64,000 bases of DNA from Tetracentron sinense. Its lineage: Eukaryota > Streptophyta > Magnoliopsida > Trochodendrales > Trochodendraceae. The DNA lies in contig CM026554.1 in assembly GCA_015143295.1 (NCBI GenBank), forward strand, positions 49,536,627 to 49,600,626, in the 5' to 3' direction. Under the pieces are notes generated by a model. That model was not told the DNA's origin. It searched no databases and saw only the letters and a program-made list of their open reading frames with translations. The first letter of the stretch is position 1. Each line of letters starts with the position of its first letter. Positions 56,125 to 64,000 of the stretch are shown here, piece after piece. The translations under genes were made by a program, and so were the position numbers.

Positions 56125-56820
56125 TCAGTGCATCTATTGGCCAGCCAACTAAAAGATGTGAATCATGTGTTCTGCTGCATGACAACAAAAGTCTAGGTAT
56201 GTGAGCTTCAAATTCGCACTCTTTATAAGAAATTGAATACAAAAGAAAATTTGTTCAAGATTAAGCTTCTAAAAGTAAAGCATTTATTTAAGCCAACATG
56301 TTTTGATAGTTTTAAATGCTTCTAAAAAGGCATATTATTTTCAAAAAGCTGGATGTCAAGAGAGTTACTAATTGTGATTGGTCATGACTTCGCATGGGGT
56401 GTATGTCCAAAACTCCTCCATTAGTCATGCCCTTTTAGAGCGAGTGTGTGGGTTTACTCTTATGACACCTTAGCGATACCCTTAGATCAGATTGTGCGTG
56501 TGTTTAGAGTGTGTGTGTGCATTTCATGCGAAGCATGACATGGTTTGTGTCATTGGGGAAGAAAGGAAAACAAGTATGTGAGAGGAAATAATCTATCCAC
56601 CAAATCACCCCCATCATGTTTAAGAATGCCTCAAACCATTTCGTAATCCAAAACCTAAGATTTTGAGACGTTTCGAAGTCTCTAAAGCACGTTATGAATC
56701 TGCCAGTGGTGCGCAGATCCATATATCCAAACGGCTTAAGTACCCTTAAACAACTAATATGAACAACAACGTGCCCTGCAAATGGCAAAAGCCTATACCA
56801 TAATGAAGAAACTCAATATA
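56125..56820. repeat. Copy 3 of the triplicated segment
   Basis: It runs GATCAGTGCATCTATTGGCC ... CAACTAAAAGATGTGAATC to CATAATGAAGAAACT. It carries a local insert at about 56380-56520 (GGTCATGACTTCGCATGGGG). It lies directly after the truncated gag. Confidence 0.8.
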
Positions 56821-57228
56821 TAGCTTGTATATATTATATCCAAATAACGTATATAGAAAGCCCATAAAAATTGAGACCCAATGAACATTTCTACTCTTTC
56901 CGCACCACTAGATTGCCTCTCAGAAAAGCTAATAAAAAACTAAATATACCCTTATCAGCTAAACCACCTCCATATAACTAAAAAGCCCACAAAGATAGCC
57001 CCATGGAAGAGTAAAGAAAAAGCCAAAAACAGAAAGAGAAACAACATGAGATGGCAAGATTAACCATGGTAGCAGTCAGCTACAAGATAGAAGATAGCTA
57101 ACACCAAAGACAGTTGAGTTGTCATCATCCCTTCTTACCTGGTTCTTCTGCAACCACTGTAGACTGATTATCATGAGCCATGACCAAAGCAGTGAAAGCC
57201 AAAACAATGAAAAGCCAGATAAAGAGTT
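56821..57228 (-). other. 3' flank and UTR of the NRP-like gene
   Basis: Downstream of the stop at 57229. A consensus donor, CCAG then GTAAGAAGG, lies at about 57140-57148 on the minus strand, so a 3' UTR intron is possible. A readable hydrophobic segment in another frame is described under findings. No other gene. Confidence 0.5.
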
Positions 57229-60200
57229 TTAACTGTCTTCCTCCTCATCACCATCTTCATTCTCATCGTCGTCTTGCTCGTCGTCATCCTCTTCAAAGCC
57301 ATCAATGCCCTTTCCCTGCCCACGAGCATGATTCAGATATCAGATTATATTGAAGAAAAAACAGGATACATCTATTATATCCATCATTTAACTGATCCCC
57401 CCTAAAAATATCTCCCAGGTCCATAGTCAGGTAAATTGCACGATTATTATCCAATTAATGGCGTTCATATGAATGGACACAAACATTTGGCGAACATCCA
57501 CGATTTTAATCATCAAATCAGTTGGAATTTTACATTTGGAAATCTAAATGGCAGGACTTTTTGGAATGATCAGTATCAACCCCCAAAGTATCTCCAATAT
57601 GGAAGGAAAGAGGACACCTATATTGCATCCTCCATTGGACTGATCATCACACCTGAAATCTCTGAGATCAAAAGCCGCATTGGATGATCATTAGAGTACA
57701 ATTTACGATATTCTTTTTCATGGTCAAGATAATTTGGTAAACAGTTCATAAAGAAGTCCACATTCTGCATAGTTTTAACCATCCAGGCTCGTCAAGTTTT
57801 GACTCTAAGAGACTAAAAGATAGGACCTATTGAATTGTTAATGCGGATGGAAAGATTGAGAAAGATGTTGCCCATAGAATTAGAGTTGAGTGACTATAGT
57901 AGAGATGTACTTCCGGATGACTTGCATGTAGTTCAGGCTCAGTAAAACCCCAACTGAAAGAATAAGAGTAGTTTTCATCCCTACATAGCTATTCAAAAGC
58001 TTGACGAATCATGCAACAAATCAAATACTCATTGTCCTTAGCACGATTTATCCTTTTCAATTTTTCTTTCTTCAGAGGTAGAAGAAAGAAAGAACTAGGA
58101 AACTAAAAATTTGATTTACATAAAGGCAATTAACTCCTCTTTGAAGCGAATCAGCAAAGACCATTTGGCACATATTGATTAACAGAAATAGCTGCTTGCA
58201 GTGGTTAAATTCTAAGGAGTGAGGCAAGGCATTTGATTGGTCTGAGGCATGAGGCTTACGCTTCAATGAATCGACTTTTTTTAATAATAAATATCTTTAA
58301 AAATAAAATAAATCATAAAACAAGTAACCAAAAGAAATAATAGCAAAAATGCATCATTTATTCATCACTTATTAAATCACGTCATAAACTTAAGAATTAA
58401 GACTTCAAGAGGGAACTAAATGATACTAACAACTCACACTTGTTGTTTTTCATATCTTAAGAGGGGGAAATCAGACAGAGATGAAGAGAAGGGGCAAAGA
58501 GAGCACGAGAGAAAGAGGGTAGAGAGACCTATGAACTAGCCCTTGCAAGGTACCTTACTCCTACACCTTTTTATCTCCTTTGTTTTACAGATATACATTA
58601 ATGAAATGGAGCAGAAACGATTACAAAGGGATCACAAGGGTGTGAGCCTGGAAATAAAGCAACAAATAATAGAGAAATAAAACTAAAGCTAGCTTGGGCA
58701 ACTACAAAAGAACATACAAGTCCGCAACATCAACAACTTCATCTTCATTTTTCAGCTTACAACGGCAACAAAAGAACTAGATCCCCCTAGTGCAGGCACG
58801 CACGCAAGCGCCTTCTTCTGAAGCTTGCTTGGCCAAGTCATTGTGTCTTTTCAGAGTCTTCTACCCTCGCTCGACTACGGTCAAACAATCCACCAGATCT
58901 CCTCTGTCACTGGTAAGCATAGCATCTCTCCCCATTAGCCAACCCTCGAAAGTCCTAGTGCTCATCAGACGATAAGGAAGAAAACCCATCAGCCTAGGGA
59001 GATTCTCTAGACCGTGAAACCCATGTTCATTAAGTGTTTTTTCGCTCTATTCCTGTCTCATCTTTTCCCTTTGTCCATGCCCCGGTCAGATCCATGGTCC
59101 TCGCGTATATGGCCCATGGTGACTCCTCTCATCACAGGTCTTTTGTCACTACTAGCTCAACTGTATATAGAGGGGCCAGTTCACAGCGATTGGTACACTC
59201 GGTTATTAAGTAAGAAAAAGATGTTTGGCTAAATAGCGGCTTCTTAGTCTAGTGGTCTCTAGCAGGGGAGGAAGACACTCCCTCAAACACCCTAGAGTTT
59301 CTTTCCTTCCAAATAGATCAAGCAACCATTGCAGGCAGCACAGCTTCCATGATCACTCCCCTTCACTCCCCAAACGCACCGGGAGCTGGCAAGATAAGAA
59401 ATCTCGGAAGAGCGAGGGAAGGTCCAATTGATTCCCAATCAAGACAGGAAATAGCTCCAATCTTAAGAGGCAGAAGGGCAATGAAGCGGAAGGTGATTAA
59501 CCGACTTCTCTGATTCAAGGCACATAAAACACTCATTAGTCATCCTCCATCCTCTTCTCAAAAGATGATCACGGGTAAGAATCTCGTTCATTGCTGCCGT
59601 CCAAAGAAGGAAGAATACCTTGGTTGGCAAACTTGCCTTCCAAACCAACTTTTAAGGGAAAGGGGGACTCTGGCTTGGCAAAAAAGTATGATAAAAGAAT
59701 CTCACCGGAAACTAATCCTTATTGTCACAAGACACAAGTGGACGTCAATATAGAAGAGGGGGGGGACTGAGCTAAGCCTACCTAAGAGGTGATTAAACCT
59801 CCCAATCGTTAAGACTCTGCCTCAATCTAAAGCACCACACCCTAGAATTAGCAATAAACTCTATACAAGATTCCATGTTATTTCTGATTGGTTACACAAG
59901 ATTCCACATTAGTATCCCTATCCTCCACTAATGAGCAAAGTAACCTAAAGTCTTTCCCAAGAGTGATTCCCACACCACCTATCTACCCAAAAGCGTACTC
60001 GTTCTCCTCCCCACCCATAATCGAACAAGGTTTGAGAATACCACCCAACCGACCATAATGCTCTTCCACAACCTAATGTTGTAGGGACCCCTCACTTGTT
60101 TGGACTCCCAGCCTGACACCTTCCAATATTTCAAAGAAATCACTTGTCTTCAGAGGTTTCCCTGATTGACTCTGAATTGCCAAAGCCATTTATCTAAGAG

Positions 60201-63200
60201 AACCTTGTTGCCATAAGATAAATGACAATTGTTAGCCCACCAACCTCAAAGGGGAGACAAACTTTACTCCAGCCAACAAGATGGTATCTATGGGTATCCA
60301 ATCTCTCGTACAAAAGAAAATCTTTTTGAATTTTCTCCAGCTTTTTGCTTTGCTACTGGAGCAGGAATGGTAAATAGAGAAAGATGATAGGATGATTGCT
60401 CAATACACTCTTGAGAAGAGTGAGCTTGCCTCCATTGGACGTGTACAAAGATTTCCAACGCAATTACCAAATCCCAAGTTGATATGGCTTTGCAACTAGA
60501 ACCCAATTGCATGCCCAAATATCTGGCTGGAAGGGAATCAGATTTGCATCCCACCACATCTGCCAACTCTAGGATATTAGGAACCTCCCCAACGCTTAAC
60601 AGTACGCTCTTAGATAAATTGATCCTCAAACCCAACACTGCTTCAAAACATCTGAACATGTATCTTAAGTGAACTAGTTGCTTATAAGAGACATCACACA
60701 TAATAAAAATATCATCAATGAATTGCAAGTGGGATATAGATAAATCACCCTGCTCATTATGAAACCCGAGATAATTGATCCCATCGCCCTAGATATCATC
60801 CTATTAAGGGCTTTGGTGATCATTATGAATAAAAATGACGAGAGCGGATCACCCTGCCTCAAACCTTTGAAACTCCTAAATATCTTGCAAGAGATTAAGG
60901 ACTAAGAATGAAATAGACGAATCGTACGCTCTCATCCATTTCCTACACTGAATTCTAAAACACATTATGCCCATGATGTAGTTAAGGAACTCCCAATTTA
61001 CATGGTCATAGGCTATTTCCAAATCGATTTTGCATATCTATCACACATTTATTTGCAATTAGGATCTCGCCTAGAATTTACATGCCTCACATACAAGCCC
61101 TTGCACTGGAGATATAATCAAGGTTTAAAAAAAGGGTTTCGGACACAACCGAAACCTTTACGTAACGCCGTTACGTAATGGTTTCGGCCTTTATTTATTT
61201 TTTTTTCTTTTTTGCTTAAAAAAATATTTAAAATTCCAATAAATAGAAAAAAAATATTAAAAATATATATAATTAATGAATAACAAGAAATTTTTAAAGC
61301 CAATATGAAGCTCAAAATTTAGAAATAAGGAAATTAGATGGGTCGAAGGTTGAAACATACCCGAAATAAAGAACATGTCTTAAATTCCTTCAAATCTATA
61401 AATTAAACTCCAAATCAAGTTGTTAATTAACAAAAAAAAAAGTAGGAAAAAAAAAGTACTAAGAATAGGTAGAGAAGAAGAGAGGAAGCAAAGATGGAGT
61501 TTTAGAATGAGTTTAGGGATTTTCGGAACTCAGTCCTATAACCGAAACCTTTATGTATCGGGTGTAACGCCAGTTACGTAACGGTTTCAGGCGTTACAAT
61601 TTTGTTTTGAGATAAACGGGGTAAAGGTACAATATCGGGTATCGAAGGTCACTGAAACCCTTACATAACGGGCTTTACATAACGGTTTCGGCATTTTTTA
61701 AAACTATGGATATAATGGATGACATAATGACCTTAAGCCTAGAAGCTAAAATTTTCACTCAATTTTATACAAGCTCCCTACCATACTAACAGTACGAAAA
61801 TCATTAAGTTCGTGAGTTCCTTATTTCTTGAGGATCAAAACTATAAAAGTGTTGTTCAAAGACCGATCGAAAGGACCTTGGTCATAGAAATCTTGCGAGC
61901 CATTATATCCCAGCACATTTTAAAGAACTCGATGGAAAACTCGTCCGGCGGCTTTATAGTTTATCCCCAGCCATATTATTTAGGGCATTCTTGATTTCGG
62001 CCTCTTCAAAAGGTTTCTCAAGACACTCCCTTTGATCATCTGATAGGCCAACAAATGGAAGACCGACTCGTTTTGGTCTAAAGGGTACATCTTTGTTTGT
62101 AAAGATTTTTGAAATAGGCTGCAGCGTCGGACTTGATCTCTTCCTCTTCCTCTCCCTACTCTTCCTCCATCCAAACCCCATTCATCTTGAGACTTGCAAT
62201 AAAATTAGATCTTCTATGGGAATTGGCTACTTTGTGAAAGAAACGTGTGTTATATCATATTCTTTAAGCCAACAAATTCTCACATTTTGCCTCCAACTAA
62301 TCTCATCCAATTTTAAAGAGGCAATGAACCCCTCTTTGAGGTCAGCTCTCAGCTTCACTTCTAATTCAAGAATGGACCTCAATTCTTCTTTGGCATCAAA
62401 TCACTGAATATCTCCCAAAATTCTTCTTTTGTTATCAGCTAGATAACCAAAGACCTCCTTGTTCCATATCTTGATTCTTTGTTTTAATATTTTTAGTCCT
62501 TAATAACTATATTATTTTCTTTTCATACATATATTTTTTTGAGTTTTATAAGTGGGTTCCATAAGGCATAGGCATCACACACAAAAAAAGGTATAAGGTG
62601 TACATTACATGCTTTTTTGGTACGCCTTGAGGTCTTCTAGGAACACCACGCCAAGGTGTATGCATTGAACACCTTTTACTGCAAGTTGAGCTTGAGAAAA
62701 GCCAACCCAAATCCGACACATGGGTCCAAAACCTCAATCCTAAACCGTGAAGAGCCGGGGTTGGCTTGGATGGGATGACATGTCAAGTCGGAAATTGTCA
62801 CCTACTTGTTGACAAACTTCTGTACCAAATAGAGGACGAAAGATCATACTATAAAAGGAAATCGATCAAATAGAAAATTCTACAGCTCATCCATGGTCAT
62901 GAAATACTTAAGCCTAAAATATGCTTATCAACTTCTTCTAGACAAGACATTGCGAAATTTAAGACTTAGATCACTTCTATTCCTTGATGTTCAAGAAACC
63001 AAACTGTGAAATTTAATCCCATGAATATATAGAGTAATGTCTTAGCAGGAAAGGTTATCCAGAAGTAAACTAAGATCATGTAACACTTAGAACCACTGAC
63101 AAACAGGGCTTGTAATAGAACAATGTCATGTGTAAGACCAAAGTAAAAGCAGACTATGCAATCAATCTAAGAGTAAAAGATAAGCATGTCCATGCATAGC

Positions 63201-63987
63201 GGATGCTAATAAAGTTGGGCAATATACCAATTAAAAAAAATGAAGTTGGGCAATATACTAACCCGTTAATGACCTAGTTCATATAAAATTTGAGCATTAC
63301 TAGAGCTATTGCATCAGCAAGCCTCAGATTCAGTAACCATTTGGTTGTGCAATGTTCCATCACTTCAAGAGCACAAACAATTGACATTGTTTAGTTGCTC
63401 ATATCATATCTTGCAGAACAACAATTGAACCTCGTGATTGATGAAATCAGAAAGGAATACATGAAATATAAACAGATCGATTACTCAATTTTCAAACTGA
63501 ATGAGAGAGTTGAAAACGAAAAACAGCAACAAAACTGAGAGAAGCTCAAGTGTGGATCATGATAACACTCAGCTCACAAGAGCTCACAAAGCAACACTCA
63601 TTAGAGGGTAGCAATTAGCAAACACTATATATGCATGTATAAATTGAAGAGATTAAAGGACCATCCCCATTTACCTCATCATCATCCTCATCTCCATCAA
63701 AATCCTCTTCATCAGCCTCCTGCATGGAAGAGATCATCAACTATGAGGAAAGGAGAGAACCTTTAGGCCGTAATGGAACCTCAAGGAAGTGGTAAAGAAA
63801 AATCAGAGAGTGAAAGAAATTAGAAAAAATATTACATTGTTGAAATATTTGAGAGGATTTGGCCATAAATCCTCCTTGATTATCTCCGCCACCTGCAATT
63901 TTCTCAAAGTGAAGGCTAAATAATAAGATACATGAATGATAGGAAGACAAAAGAAAAAACTTCAATGTGATGTATCAGTGTCAATTC
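57229..63987 (-). CDS. NAP1-related protein (NRP/SET type), 3' exons, partial
   Basis: The gene continues past the right edge. Exons seen: 63892-63836, encoding [19 protein letters not shown]; 63719-63675, [15 protein letters not shown]; and 57315-57229, [14 protein letters not shown] then an acidic tail ending EEEDS and stop. All junctions are GT-AG, phase 0. A possible 27-nt exon at 63987-63961 would precede them, but its donor is weak. The D-L-W-P-N-P-L-x-Y-F-N-N motif followed by an acidic tail is the C-terminal end of the NAP domain of plant NRP1/NRP2 (SET homologues). These are nuclear chaperones for H2A-H2B and H3-H4 that act in chromatin remodelling and root growth. The last intron is 6359 bp and contains LINE remnants. 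The acidic tail is shorter than in some relatives, which may reflect how late the last exon lies. No break is visible. Confidence 0.88.
57316..59250. other. Proximal part of the long NRP intron; no gene
   Basis: Mostly unremarkable AT-rich sequence. The phrases AAAATATCTCCCAGGTCCAT and AAAGTATCTCCAATATGGAA hint at small diverged repeats at about 57405 and 57585. The part at 58780-59240 may be the 3' tail of the LINE that follows but has no motif I can name. Confidence 0.45.
59250..62450 (-). pseudogene. LINE (L1-type) non-LTR retrotransposon remnant
   Basis: On the minus strand, from high to low coordinates: the endonuclease-RT linker (KLDEISWRQ near 62290); the RT entry ([18 protein letters not shown] at about 61985); fragments matching I-L-K-K ... 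[14 protein letters not shown] near 61780; RT palm pieces ([20 protein letters not shown] at 60855); the active-site block reading [12 protein letters not shown] at 60728 where F-A-D-D is usual; [26 protein letters not shown]; and finally the zinc-binding zf-RVT domain ([38 protein letters not shown]) at 59640-59463. Frames change repeatedly and stops are common, so it is old and inactive. It is split by a foldback repeat at 61112-61715. Confidence 0.85.
61112..61715. mobile_element. Foldback repeat inserted in the LINE
   Basis: The left end GGTTTAAAAAAAGGGTTTCGG and right end CGGCATTTTTTAAAAC, with ACGTAACGCCGTTACGTAAT and GGTTTCGG blocks on both sides of an AT-rich core, form an inverted arrangement. 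It interrupts the LINE reading frame. It resembles in style the 25395 and 55300 repeats. No coding capacity. Confidence 0.6.
62451..63674. other. Distal part of the long NRP intron; no gene
   Basis: AT-rich intron sequence upstream of the LINE remnant. Short open frames here have no motif. A near-duplicate phrase, AAGTTGGGCAATATAC, occurs twice (about 63212 and 63244). Confidence 0.5.
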
Positions 63988-64000
63988 CTGCAATATTGAG

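Noticed and set aside
59014..59232. 72-codon plus-strand frame with a hydrophobic start resembling a signal peptide
   Set aside because: It lies antisense to LINE-associated sequence and has no homology I recognise.
1..64000. A CRISPR array, bacterial defence island or biosynthetic operon
   Set aside because: Spliced genes, plant retroelements and a nuclear tRNA show plant nuclear DNA; the short direct repeats lack CRISPR-like regular spacing with unique spacers.

Overview
This window is nuclear DNA from a flowering plant, probably a dicot or magnoliid; the sequence does not fix the species. The evidence is spliced genes of plant families with GT-AG introns, a plant-type Ty1/copia retrotransposon with plant primer-binding sites, plant LINE remnants, Helitrons, hAT MITEs, SINE-like heads and a eukaryotic tRNA-Glu. 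Base composition is AT-rich and most of the window is repeats. No bacterial-style operon, CRISPR array or defence system is present.

Genes. (1) Bases 1198-8531, minus strand: a complete seven-exon DUF616 (MUCI70/TOD1-type) putative glycosyltransferase, 462 aa, with two hAT MITEs in its introns. (2) Three tandem copies on the minus strand of one 2-oxoglutarate/Fe(II) dioxygenase gene: A 12386-15666 (C-terminus cut by a nonsense codon), B 26351-27648 (intact, compact) and C 33562-37882 (intact, introns swollen by repeats). All three share the same three-exon structure. (3) Bases 57229-63892 and on past the right edge, minus strand: the 3' exons of an NRP/SET-type NAP1-related histone chaperone, with a 6.36 kb last intron full of LINE debris. 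(4) A tRNA-Glu(TTC) at 20620-20692, with a decayed tRNA-Glu at 32623-32695.

Pseudogenes and fragments: a duplicate of the 5' end of the DUF616 gene (18920-20545); pieces of DPM2 and of ribosomal protein S14 side by side (16130-16645); a bulb-lectin fragment inside an LTR element (23536-23802); an RNase H-like piece of a LINE with a poly(A) tail (30695-31118).

Mobile elements: a young but disabled Ty1/copia element (38461-43723, identical-length 613 bp LTRs, 5 bp target duplication); a non-autonomous LTR element in minus orientation (21027-24735, 295 bp LTRs, 5 bp target duplication); a truncated copia gag region (about 54274-56124); three hAT MITEs with 8 bp target duplications; Helitrons with CTAG ends and 3' hairpins; several foldback MITE families; and a long inverted-repeat element (48861-50014).

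How it fits together: the window looks like a small dioxygenase cluster that grew by segmental duplication, between two housekeeping-type genes. Transposons have since filled the introns and spacers. No new biological system stands out. The most useful leads are the fate of the three dioxygenase copies, the lectin capture by an LTR element, the Helitron set, and a series of covarying hairpins at 45.2-46.5 kb. Exon boundaries, target duplications and motifs were read by eye; family names rest on recognised motifs and no database search was run.
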